Origin: Clostridiales bacterium Firm_18
GTDB taxonomy: Bacteria > Bacillota > Clostridia > Monoglobales > Firm-18
Direction: 5' to 3'
Assembly: GCA_001604215.1 (NCBI GenBank)
Contig: LVAX01000075.1
Coordinates: 1 to 64,000 of the forward strand
Length of the DNA: 64,000 nt
Shown here: positions 1 through 8,315 of the stretch, piece after piece
Layout of the letters: each line of letters begins with the position of its first letter
Numbering within the stretch: the stretch's first letter is position 1
Notes under the pieces: generated by a model
The model's input: only the letters and a program-made list of their open reading frames with translations
Told to the model about the DNA's origin: nothing
The model's database searches: none
Program-made: the position numbers and the translations under genes

Positions 1-73
1 ACTTTGCTTATTTAAAGATGATGGCTTTGGTATGGCTTGAAAAAATGGGGAAACTCAAATTGAAAAATTGCTA

Positions 74-102
74 TTGCATTTTAAAAAGAAATATATTATA
101 AT
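74..102 (+). promoter_or_regulatory. sigma-A-type promoter for tRNA-Leu (TTGCAT - 17 bp - TATAAT)
   Basis: TTGCAT at 74-79, TATAAT at 97-102, spacer 17, upstream of tRNA. Confidence 0.6.
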
Positions 103-161
103 AAACGTTGCGGTTAATGTTTTATAATATTACAATGGCGGGAAATAGTATTTCCCCCTTT

Positions 162-248
162 GCCGGTGTGGTGAAATTGGCAGACGCAACGGATTCAAAA
201 TCCGTCGGGGGCGACCTCGTGTCGGTTCGAGTCCGACCACCGGTACCA
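162..248 (+). tRNA. tRNA-Leu (anticodon CAA)
   Basis: Acceptor GCCGGTG/CACCGGT, loop TTCAAAA, long variable arm, GGTTCGAGTCC T-arm, encoded CCA. Confidence 0.95.
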
Positions 249-250
249 GA

Positions 251-280
251 AAAAACCCCGTTCTTCGGAACGGGGTTTTT
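251..280 (+). terminator. Rho-independent terminator after tRNA-Leu
   Basis: AAAAACCCCGTTC-TTCG-GAACGGGGTTTTT. Confidence 0.9.
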
Positions 281-285
281 TCAAC

Positions 286-373
286 GATATTTGCCTGCGG
301 CAAGTGATATTCACTGCGTGAGTGATATTGGCAATGCCGGTGATATTGTCTGCGGACAATAAGGGCAAATATC
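286..373. repeat. GATATT-spaced multi-hairpin palindromic element
   Basis: Outer arms GATATTTGCC/GGCAAATATC; GATATT at 286, 306, 324, 342; mini-hairpins TTGCC-tgc-GGCAA, TCACT-gcgtg-AGTGA, GGC-aat-GCC, ATTGTC-tgcg-GACAAT. Confidence 0.75.
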
Positions 374-413
374 ATATCACTTTGCAATTTATTGGAAAAT
401 ATAAGGGCAAAAC

Positions 414-480
414 ACAATGGGACAGGTATATTGCCTTATGTCGGTAAGACAGGGGTAATACAGTATACCTGTCCCATTGT
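414..480. repeat. Long hairpin with perfect 17-bp arms
   Basis: ACAATGGGACAGGTATA (414-430) and TATACCTGTCCCATTGT (464-480). Confidence 0.85.
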
Positions 481-586
481 CCTGCTTTGTGATAAAGTTA
501 CGGAACGGTATTTGAATTTGTTGTATAATCTAAATAACTCCATATGCTATAGTGCATTGGAAGCCTGAAATTATAAATGTAAGGAG

Positions 587-985
587 ATGAATATTATGAT
601 AGGCCAGGAGAGAAAATTTTTCATTTGCAAGCACTGCGGCAATATTGTGGGGATTATTTATAATGCTTCGGTTCCTTTGATTTGCTGCGGTGAGAAAATG
701 ACAGAGCTTGTTCCGAATACCACAGATGCGTCACAGGAAAAGCATGTTCCGGTTATTAAAACCGAGGGAACAAAAGTAATTGTTGAAATCGGCTCTCAGC
801 CGCACCCGATGACTAAGGAGCATTTCATTAGCTGGGTATATATTGAAACTAAGAAAGGCGGGCAGCGGAAGGAATTATTGCCGGATGAAAAACCATGTGT
901 AACGTTTGCTCTGACGGATGATGACGAACTTGTAAGAGCGTATGCATATTGCAATTTGCACGGACTTTGGATGGCAGATAGTTAA
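587..985 (+). CDS. dfx: Desulfoferrodoxin family protein / superoxide reductase
   Basis: CKHCGNIV...CCGEKM desulforedoxin-like N-terminus, [29 protein letters not shown] Fe-site motifs; start could be 596. Confidence 0.92.
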   Translation: MNIMIGQERKFFICKHCGNIVGIIYNASVPLICCGEKMTELVPNTTDASQEKHVPVIKTEGTKVIVEIGSQPHPMTKEHFISWVYIETKKGGQRKELLPDEKPCVTFALTDDDELVRAYAYCNLHGLWMADS

Positions 986-1031
986 GTTGGGAAAAATGAT
1001 ATTATATACTAAAATAAAGGAGAATAATACC

Positions 1032-1190
1032 ATGAAAAAATATGTTTGCACAGTATGCGGATATGTTTATGACGAGGCCGAAGGCGCACCCGACGAAGGG
1101 ATAGAGCCGGGAACCAAGTGGGAGGATATACCGGAGGATTGGACTTGTCCTATGTGCGGGGCTTCGAAATCGGAGTTTGAAGAAGAATAA
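1032..1190 (+). CDS. Rubredoxin
   Basis: [14 protein letters not shown]...[17 protein letters not shown] at 1032 preceded by AAGGAG. Confidence 0.97.
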   Translation: MKKYVCTVCGYVYDEAEGAPDEGIEPGTKWEDIPEDWTCPMCGASKSEFEEE

Positions 1191-1246
1191 ACACAAGGCT
1201 ACGGTTTTAGTATGGGTTGATATTAAAAAATAAGGAGGTGGACCAT

Positions 1247-1762
1247 ATGCTGAATCCGAAGATAGTAAAGCTTTTAAACGAACAAATCAATAAGGAATTT
1301 TATTCGGCTTACTTGTACATGGACATGGCAAATTATTATGCGGATCAGGGCCTTAACGGTTTTGAAAACTGGTTTTTGGTACAGGCACAGGAAGAACGTG
1401 ACCATGCCATGCTATTCAGGCAATACCTTTTAAATAACGGTGAGAGCATTATATTGACACAAATAGACGCGCCGAATGAAAAATATAATGATTACAAGGC
1501 GCCCTTGGTAAAGGCATTAGAGCATGAGAGGATTGTAACCGCTTCTATCAATAATATTTATGAAGCCGCATTGAGAATAAACGATTTCAGAACAAAACAG
1601 TTTTTAGACTGGTTCATCAATGAGCAAAGCGAAGAAGAAAAAAATGCCGATGACAACATTAAAAAATACGATTTATTCGCGGGCGATTCAAAAGGTTTAT
1701 ACATGCTCGACAATGAATTTAAAGCAAGAGTATATGCCGCGCCTTCTTTGGTATTAGACTGA
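1247..1762 (+). CDS. Ferritin
   Basis: LLNEQINKEFYSAYLYMDMANYY...EERDHAMLFRQYLL; RBS AAGGAGGTG before ATG 1247. Confidence 0.95.
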   Translation: MLNPKIVKLLNEQINKEFYSAYLYMDMANYYADQGLNGFENWFLVQAQEERDHAMLFRQYLLNNGESIILTQIDAPNEKYNDYKAPLVKALEHERIVTASINNIYEAALRINDFRTKQFLDWFINEQSEEEKNADDNIKKYDLFAGDSKGLYMLDNEFKARVYAAPSLVLD

Positions 1763-1812
1763 TACCGGTTTTAAATTCATTGAAAAATAAAGTGCAACTT
1801 TGGTTTGTTTTG

Positions 1813-1864
1813 GCAAGGCTTTTAGGCATACAGAGCCCAACTCCTCTGTGCTTAAAAGCCTTGC
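1813..1864. repeat. Dispersed palindromic repeat family 1, divergent copy 1
   Basis: GCAAGGCTTTTAGGCATACAGAG...CTCTGTGCTTAAAAGCCTTGC. Confidence 0.6.
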
Positions 1865-1880
1865 GTACTGTTCGATATAT

Positions 1881-1918
1881 TTAGGGGCGTAAGAGAGCCA
1901 AGCTCCTTAAGCCTAAGG
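1881..1918. repeat. Dispersed palindromic repeat family 1, copy 2
   Basis: TTAGGGGCGTAAGAGAGCCAAGCTCCTTAAGCCTAAG. Confidence 0.65.
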
Positions 1919-1931
1919 GGGAGAATATAAG

Positions 1932-2783
1932 ATGAATAACGTTTTATTTGCTTTTTCCCTTACCCTGCTTGCCGGTTTGAGCACAGGCATAGGAAGTGTA
2001 CTTGCAATTTTCACAAAAAAAAGCAATTACAAATTTTTATCGATAAGCTTGGGTTTTTCGGCCGGAGTTATGATATATGTTTCTATGGTTGAAATATTCC
2101 AAGAGGCCCGATTAAACCTTGTAAACGAGCTTGGGAATGTCAAAGGCTCATGGATAACGGTAATTGCTTTCTTTACGGGCATATTTATAATAGGAATAAT
2201 CGATAAATTGATACCTTCCTCCGAAAATCCCCACGAGCTTCATTCAATCGAAGAAATCAATGAGGAAAACCCGGAAAGAGGCCACCATATCCGGCAAATA
2301 GAAAAACGGGAGAAAGCTTTGAAAAATAAAAAGCTTCAGCGTTTGGGGTTATTTACAGCCCTTGCGATTACCATTCACAATTTCCCGGAAGGGCTTGCCA
2401 CCTTTGTTGCGGCTCTTGGGCAGCCTCAAATTGCAATAGCAATAGCCGCCGCCATTGCAATTCATAATATCCCCGAGGGGATTGCCGTGTCTGTTCCCAT
2501 ATACTATGCCACCGGGAGCAGGAAAAAGGCATTTATTTATTCTTTTTTATCGGGTTTTTCCGAGCCTGTGGGAGCGCTGGTCGGTTATCTTATTTTAATG
2601 CCGTTTATTAATAATGCCGTAATGGGATTTGTTTTTGCCGTTGTCGCAGGGATAATGGTGTTTATTTCTTTGGATGAATTACTACCTTCCGCCAGAGAGT
2701 ACGGGGAGCACCATTTATCTATTTACGGTCTGATTGCAGGTATGATGGTTATGGCGCTTAGTCTGTTGCTTTTTGTCAGGTAG
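1932..2783 (+). CDS. ZIP family metal transporter (ZupT-like)
   Basis: HNFPEGLATF and HNIPEGIAVSVPIYYATGSRKKAF motifs. Confidence 0.93.
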   Translation: MNNVLFAFSLTLLAGLSTGIGSVLAIFTKKSNYKFLSISLGFSAGVMIYVSMVEIFQEARLNLVNELGNVKGSWITVIAFFTGIFIIGIIDKLIPSSENPHELHSIEEINEENPERGHHIRQIEKREKALKNKKLQRLGLFTALAITIHNFPEGLATFVAALGQPQIAIAIAAAIAIHNIPEGIAVSVPIYYATGSRKKAFIYSFLSGFSEPVGALVGYLILMPFINNAVMGFVFAVVAGIMVFISLDELLPSAREYGEHHLSIYGLIAGMMVMALSLLLFVR

Positions 2784-2801
2784 CTCTACTCTTTTTTACA
2801 G

Positions 2802-2830
2802 TTGAAAAACGTTGTGTGCTGTGATATAAT
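2802..2830 (+). promoter_or_regulatory. sigma-A-type promoter (TTGAAA-17-TATAAT) for argJ
   Basis: 2802-2807 and 2825-2830, 17-bp spacer. Confidence 0.65.
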
Positions 2831-2875
2831 TTGCAAGTCAGGAAATAACGGTGTATTTTTTCGGAGGTGCTAATT

Positions 2876-4078
2876 TTGGAAATTATTCCGGGCGGAGTTA
2901 CCGCCCCAAAAGGTTTTATGGCATCCGGCAGGGCATGCGGTATCAAAAAGGACGGCAGTTATGATATAGCGTTGGTTTGTGCGGACGATACTGCCATTGC
3001 GTCCGGTGTTTTTACCACAAATGCCGTTAAAGGGCATTCTCTTCAGATGACTATGGAGCATATAAAAGACGGCAGGGCGAAAGCTGTTATCATAAACAGC
3101 GGCAACGCCAACGCCTGCGTCGGCGAAAAAGGAAAGGCTGACGCGGCAGAGGTCGCAAATCAAGCCGCGAAACTGCTCAATTGCCGCAGTGAGGATATAT
3201 TGTTTAATTCAACGGGGGTAATAGGCGTTCCCCTTGATATGGATGCGGTAAGGGCAGGAATAAAGGATGTTATCGCTTCCAAGTCTTATGAGGGGGGGCA
3301 TGACGCCGCAAGGGCAATTATGACAACGGATCTTTCTGTAAAGGAATTTGCCTTGGAGTTTGAAGTGGGCTCGGCAAAGGCGCGTATAGGAGGAATGGCT
3401 AAGGGTTCCGGTATGATTCATCCGAATATGGCGACAATGATTGGTGTTATTACAACGGATGTCAATATAACACAAAACCTTATGGAAAAAGCATTTAAAG
3501 AAGCCGTAAACACAAGCTTTAACAGGATTTCGGTAGACGGTGACACAAGTGTGTGCGATATGGTTGTTATAATGAGCAGCCAAAAGGCGGGCAATAATGT
3601 TATAAACAAAGAAGACAGCGAATATATTGCTTTTAAGGATGCCCTGGGCATAGTGTGCGGGCATTTGGCAAAGGAAATCGTTAAAGACGGGGAAGGAGCC
3701 ACTAAATTAATTGAAATAACGGCGGAGGGTGCGAAAACCCAGGAGGATGCGTATAAAATCGTATGTGCCGTAGCAAAATCACCTTTGGTTAAAACCGCAA
3801 TATTCGGGGAGGATGCCAACTGGGGAAGGATAATAACGGCAGCCGGGTACTCGGGCGCTTTTTTTGATTATGAATCGGCGGATATTTTTATCGGGGATCT
3901 TATGGTATGCAACAAGGGAGCCGCCGTTGCCTTCGATGAGTGCAGGGCAAAAGAAATTCTGAAAAAGGATGAAATTAAAATATTAATCCGGCTGAATACG
4001 GGTAACTGCCGCGACAGGATGTGGACATGCGATTTTTCTTATGACTATATAAAAATTAACGGCAGTTACCGTTCGTAA
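2876..4078 (+). CDS. argJ: Bifunctional glutamate N-acetyltransferase / amino-acid N-acetyltransferase ArgJ
   Basis: GGVTAPKGF, AKGSGMIHPNMATM cleavage motif, GEDANWGRI; TTG start at 2876 after GGAGG. Confidence 0.95.
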   Translation: MEIIPGGVTAPKGFMASGRACGIKKDGSYDIALVCADDTAIASGVFTTNAVKGHSLQMTMEHIKDGRAKAVIINSGNANACVGEKGKADAAEVANQAAKLLNCRSEDILFNSTGVIGVPLDMDAVRAGIKDVIASKSYEGGHDAARAIMTTDLSVKEFALEFEVGSAKARIGGMAKGSGMIHPNMATMIGVITTDVNITQNLMEKAFKEAVNTSFNRISVDGDTSVCDMVVIMSSQKAGNNVINKEDSEYIAFKDALGIVCGHLAKEIVKDGEGATKLIEITAEGAKTQEDAYKIVCAVAKSPLVKTAIFGEDANWGRIITAAGYSGAFFDYESADIFIGDLMVCNKGAAVAFDECRAKEILKKDEIKILIRLNTGNCRDRMWTCDFSYDYIKINGSYRS

Positions 4079-4102
4079 TAAATTATGAAAGGCAGTGGTA
4101 TA

Positions 4103-4423
4103 ATGTTGAAAAAGACAGTATTGTTAATTTTAACTTGTATGGTTGTCTTGTCCGGCTGCGGCAAAAAACAAACACCTAAGCAAGCGCAGCCCGAATCCAC
4201 ACCTCCCGTTTCTTCGGCGACAAAGCAAGGGGAAAGTACACCCGAGCCGGCCGAGGGCAAATCCGAGCAAAAGAAACAGGACGAGGCTGTTCCGAAGGCG
4301 GAAGACCTTGAAAAGTTAGTGGATGAGCTCAATGAAACGAAAGATGAAGGCAAGCGCCGGGAACTTCTTGATAAAATACAAGGAATTCTCGAGCAGGCCG
4401 AAGCTAAAAGCGGTAACAATTAA
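4103..4423 (+). CDS. Small putative lipoprotein with charged, low-complexity tail
   Basis: MLKKTVLLILTCMVVLSGCGKK lipobox; remainder E/K/P-rich. Confidence 0.75.
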   Translation: MLKKTVLLILTCMVVLSGCGKKQTPKQAQPESTPPVSSATKQGESTPEPAEGKSEQKKQDEAVPKAEDLEKLVDELNETKDEGKRRELLDKIQGILEQAEAKSGNN

Positions 4424-4427
4424 ATCA

Positions 4428-4475
4428 AGGCATAAAGGAGTCAAACTCTGTTTAGAGCTTGGCTCCTTTATGCCT
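4428..4475. repeat. Dispersed palindromic repeat family 1, copy 3
   Basis: AGGCATAAAGGAGTCAAACTCT gttt AGAGCTTGGCTCCTTTATGCCT, 22-bp stem. Confidence 0.85.
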
Positions 4476-4526
4476 AGAGCCTTGCAAAATCGACAAGCCG
4501 GAAGGACGGAAATTTAACAAAGGCAG

Positions 4527-4566
4527 GGCATATAGGGTTCAACTCTCTTATGCTTAGACATAAGAG
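4527..4566. repeat. Dispersed palindromic repeat family 1, degenerate copy 4
   Basis: GGCATATAGGGTTCAACTCTCTTATGCTTA plus CTCTTATG-cttaga-CATAAGAG. Confidence 0.6.
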
Positions 4567-4591
4567 TATCGAAATTCCTTATACTTGAGCA

Positions 4592-4813
4592 CTATTTACG
4601 CCACCAAAACCATTTGCGTTTCGGTGCAATCTTTCTGTATTGTCCCGCGTTTACCTGGCGGATATAGCTTTGCACTATTTCGTTTGCTTCGTCAATAATG
4701 GATTTTTGGAACGGGATAGTTTCACTGTCTTTTAAAATAAAAATTGCCTGTTCGATATTTTTGCTTTTTATGTCGTTTATGATAACAACTTTTTTTGCAC
4801 TTTTGCTCGTCAT
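4592..4813 (-). CDS. Small hypothetical protein, 73 aa
   Basis: ORF with GGGAGGTAAGA before the start codon; no recognised domain. Confidence 0.7.
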   Translation of the reverse strand: MTSKSAKKVVIINDIKSKNIEQAIFILKDSETIPFQKSIIDEANEIVQSYIRQVNAGQYRKIAPKRKWFWWRK

Positions 4814-4861
4814 ATTTCTTACCTCCCGTTAACATTGTTGCCAAAAAAAAGTTTATTATAC

Positions 4862-7204
4862 TTAAATTTCCAAAAGTCTCGCGGTTATTACCGTCATGTC
4901 ATCATTTATAACATTGTTTTTTCGCCGCAGGGCTTCTTCCATAATGCTGTCGGCCATTGCCTGTGCCTGCAATTGGCCGAGCGACGATATATAACCTTTT
5001 ATCCAGTCATCGTCAGCCCCGTGTACGCCGTCGCTTAGCATAATTATATAATCCCCCCCGAAAAAACGCGTACTGGTCTTTTCCACATCCACCTCTTTTA
5101 AAATACCCGCGGGCAGCGTGGATGAATTAATTTGGGACACCCTTTTGCCATGCTTGATAAAAGTTGAATTTGCGCCTGTTTTTATAAACTCCGCTTCGGC
5201 ATCGAAAAGGTCTAAAATTGTTATATCAATTGTTGCGAAGCACTCGTTGTCGGTTTTAATCAGCAGGGCCGAATTAATGATTTTTACGGCGCTTTGCCAG
5301 TCGAATCCCGCACCTAAAAGCTGTTTTAGCATAGTTACGGCTGTTTTTGATTGGCTTGCCGCCGCTTTGCCGCTTCCCATCCCGTCACTTAAAACAATAA
5401 CATACTTGCCGTCGCATATGGGCATATAATTATAATTGTCGCCGCTTTGCGCCTGTCCGTCTTTTGCATGGCTTGAAACACCGCATGTAACACAGAACCG
5501 TTCTTTTTCGCAAAGATGCAATACGCACCTTTGCGTGTTTTCTTCCCTGGCGCAAATCAAGGAACGCTTGTCCATTTTTCGGCCGGTAATATCCGATACG
5601 ACTGGTATGATATTTTGGGTACAATTATTTTGTTTTGCGCATTTTTTAAATCTAAGGGATATTTCATACCGTCCGAATTTATTTTTTAATACCGTTGCAT
5701 CGCATTTTTTAAGTCCCAGATTTTCGAGCTCAAGTATAAGCCTTTTTTCAATCCGCAAGTCAAATTTGCCTGCCGTGTTTATTTCATCAACAAGTGATGT
5801 GATGATTTTTGACATGCCGGAAAACTGCTGCGCCGCAAGCTCCTTGGTTTCAATTGCTTTTTGCTGCAGCCGCGCGGTTAGCTTATACTGACTGTACACT
5901 TTGTTCAGCTCGGCTATAAATTCCTCGCTTTTTATGCACTTGCTCCTTAGAGGTTGGCCGAGGTCTTTTGTTTCAGCCTTGCCTCTTATAGTTAACTGAG
6001 GAACAAGTTTCATTATTGAATCATAAGTGGAATTGAACTGTTTTTCCCAGCAAATGAATTTAAGCCCGCATTTTCTGCAGACCTTGTCAGCCGTCTTGTC
6101 AAATAAGGCGGTTATGTCCGCGCAGTTGTCGTTTTGTCCGGGATGCACCGCCTCGGAAAATGTTTTGGCAAGGGCGGAAAAAGCCGCGCCTATTTCACAA
6201 AGATTTTGGGTTATGAATTTTACCGCATTGGGCGACGCGGTATTGTCTGCGGCTTCAAGAAAAGCTTCCGCGGCCGCAAATACCGAATTTGGAGTAAAAG
6301 CTATTAATATTATTGCCGCAAAAAGTTCCGGCATTTCAAACACTCCGCTTATAGATCCGCCCAAATAGGTGGATAAAATTGAGTTTGAAATGAAAAAACC
6401 AAGGATTACGCCTGCTTTGCCAAATCTTTTGGCCGCCCCGCATGCAAGGCCGCAAAGGCTGTAAACACCGACAATTTCAACAACCGGGAATCGCTCAGTG
6501 CCGAAGATGACGCCTATTGCGGCTGCACACGCGATGCTGCGGTATATACCGCCGGATATTGCGGCAAACATTATAATTGCCGCGGCAAGTGAATCGCCGA
6601 TTGAAAATTGGCCGAGTTCAAAATCGCACAGGCCGAAAACACATAAAATTAATATTAACGCTGCGCCCGCCAACTCTGCTCCGGTAGCCCGCGATAAACC
6701 GAAAGAGCCGTCAACGAGACCGGCGGCATTATACATAAGATAGGAGCAAACAATGCAAAGAGCACATTCTAAAAGCAGCATTAAAACATCATACAGCTCA
6801 AATCCCGTCTGGGCCGAAAAAATAATGCCGGCAATCAGCATAGCAATTGCCGCAATACCGGGCAGAGGGAAATCCTTTTCGCTTTCCGACAAGGTTGATA
6901 CGGAAATATATATAAGGGCAAACAATACAAAAGAAAGCATGTATTTTATAATGGATATGTCCGCGCCGGAGGCTGCCGTCCCCGCCAAAGAGAATAAGGC
7001 AAAAACAATATGCTTCCAGGTTGCCGTTTTATTTTTTGCCATATATGCGGCCAAAAAAGCAAGGCCGAACGATGATACCGCATCGAAAAAAACAACTTTG
7101 CCAAGAAGAAAGGCAATGGCAATCTGAAAAATAAGCATGGACGATATGAATTTTTTGCCTTCGTTTTTTATATTTATTTGCGAAAAAATATGTACCTTAT
7201 CCAA
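4862..7204 (-). CDS. spoIIE: Stage II sporulation protein E (PP2C phosphatase)
   Basis: Multi-TM N-terminus; PP2C motifs VIVLSDGMGSGKAAASQSKTAV, YIIMLSDGVHGADDDW. Confidence 0.95.
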   Translation of the reverse strand: MDKVHIFSQINIKNEGKKFISSMLIFQIAIAFLLGKVVFFDAVSSFGLAFLAAYMAKNKTATWKHIVFALFSLAGTAASGADISIIKYMLSFVLFALIYISVSTLSESEKDFPLPGIAAIAMLIAGIIFSAQTGFELYDVLMLLLECALCIVCSYLMYNAAGLVDGSFGLSRATGAELAGAALILILCVFGLCDFELGQFSIGDSLAAAIIMFAAISGGIYRSIACAAAIGVIFGTERFPVVEIVGVYSLCGLACGAAKRFGKAGVILGFFISNSILSTYLGGSISGVFEMPELFAAIILIAFTPNSVFAAAEAFLEAADNTASPNAVKFITQNLCEIGAAFSALAKTFSEAVHPGQNDNCADITALFDKTADKVCRKCGLKFICWEKQFNSTYDSIMKLVPQLTIRGKAETKDLGQPLRSKCIKSEEFIAELNKVYSQYKLTARLQQKAIETKELAAQQFSGMSKIITSLVDEINTAGKFDLRIEKRLILELENLGLKKCDATVLKNKFGRYEISLRFKKCAKQNNCTQNIIPVVSDITGRKMDKRSLICAREENTQRCVLHLCEKERFCVTCGVSSHAKDGQAQSGDNYNYMPICDGKYVIVLSDGMGSGKAAASQSKTAVTMLKQLLGAGFDWQSAVKIINSALLIKTDNECFATIDITILDLFDAEAEFIKTGANSTFIKHGKRVSQINSSTLPAGILKEVDVEKTSTRFFGGDYIIMLSDGVHGADDDWIKGYISSLGQLQAQAMADSIMEEALRRKNNVINDDMTVITARLLEI

Positions 7205-7280
7205 AGCAGGCGTCCTCCTCTTTTGTTAATTGCCGCAGGCGGGTATTTTACACTAATTATAATACAAGCAGGTTAAAATA

Positions 7281-7290
7281 TTTGTCGTTT
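7281..7290 (-). promoter_or_regulatory. Possible Spo0A (0A) box upstream of spoIIE
   Basis: Minus strand AAACGACAAA, one mismatch to TTCGACA core. Confidence 0.3.
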
Positions 7291-7353
7291 TATGACCTTG
7301 TGGTTAAATTTTAACAAATCGATTTTGCAGGTAAATTTTATGACATAAAAAAT

Positions 7354-7382
7354 TTGCTTTTATTAAAATATAATGTTATAAT
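7354..7382 (+). promoter_or_regulatory. sigma-A-type promoter (TTGCTT-17-TATAAT)
   Basis: 7354-7359 and 7377-7382. Confidence 0.5.
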
Positions 7383-7420
7383 ATTAATATTCCAAGTGAA
7401 GTAATCCGAGGAGAGTATAT

Positions 7421-8209
7421 ATGCTGGTATTTCTGAAAATCCTTTCGCTTACGCTGCTTTTGACTGCAGCGGCGGCATTTATATTAACTTTCAGAGGCAA
7501 AATAAAGTTTTTCCTCGGTGTTATAACCGTTGCCGGGGCTTTTTTACTTTCGACGGTTATAAATATATATTTGGTTAATGTTTCAAGCGGGACGAACATT
7601 ATAAACATTATTATAAATGAAAATTTTGATGCGATGTATGCGCTTGTCGAAAGCATGCCCGAAGAGAGCCTGCCGCGTTTGTTCGGCGGCATTGCGGGCG
7701 GGAATGTCGGTACGGTAAAAAACGCGCTTCTTAATTTGCTGCTTGAAATAAAAGAAATTTATACTATTATGTTTCCCGCGATTTTAATACTCAATACATT
7801 GCTGCTTAGCTATGTATTGTTTATGATAACAAAGCAAATTATATTCTTGTTTAAAAAAGATGTATCGGCATTTCCGAAGTTTTCGCAGCTTAAGCTAAAC
7901 CGTTCGGCAGCTTTTGTATTTGTTCTTTCATACATATTGCCGAGTTTTATGTCCAGCCCCAGGGTTGCTGCGGCGCTTTCCAATATTAATGCCATCTTAG
8001 GGGGAGTTACATTCATTTGCGGGCTCTCCTTCATAGATTATAAATTAAGGCAAAAAGTAAAAAACGCATGGCTCAGGCTTGCCGTTTATATTGCCGTATT
8101 CTTTGGAGCGGCTTCAATTCTTGGTTTATTGGTTATTATATTAATCTTTATTGCGATTTTTGATACGTTTGCCGACTACAGGAAACTAAGCAAAAAACCC
8201 GAGGCTTAA
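7421..8209 (+). CDS. DUF2232/YybS-like multi-pass membrane protein
   Basis: Polytopic protein directly upstream of gdpP-rplI-dnaB, as for yybS. Confidence 0.8.
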   Translation: MLVFLKILSLTLLLTAAAAFILTFRGKIKFFLGVITVAGAFLLSTVINIYLVNVSSGTNIINIIINENFDAMYALVESMPEESLPRLFGGIAGGNVGTVKNALLNLLLEIKEIYTIMFPAILILNTLLLSYVLFMITKQIIFLFKKDVSAFPKFSQLKLNRSAAFVFVLSYILPSFMSSPRVAAALSNINAILGGVTFICGLSFIDYKLRQKVKNAWLRLAVYIAVFFGAASILGLLVIILIFIAIFDTFADYRKLSKKPEA

Positions 8210-8315
8210 AAAAGCTTTTATACTATTTTTTATTTTAAAATGGTATTTGCCGGTTCGCATAAAAAGGAGAAGGCTTGATGCAAACCGGCAGCAAGACGAA
8301 AGGAATTGGTTTTTT

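Noticed and set aside
286-373. GATATT repeats as a CRISPR array
   Set aside because: Repeat unit is only 6 bp and the spacers are themselves palindromic; no cas genes nearby.
108-417. ORFs 108-362 (+) and 130-417 (-) in the track
   Set aside because: Both run through the tRNA-Leu, its terminator and the GATATT element; no credible RBS or domain.
2870-3819. Several long antisense ORFs inside argJ (and similar shadows inside gdpP, dnaB, mfd, acn, hom, atpA)
   Set aside because: Shadow frames of well-supported conserved genes; no motifs or RBS.
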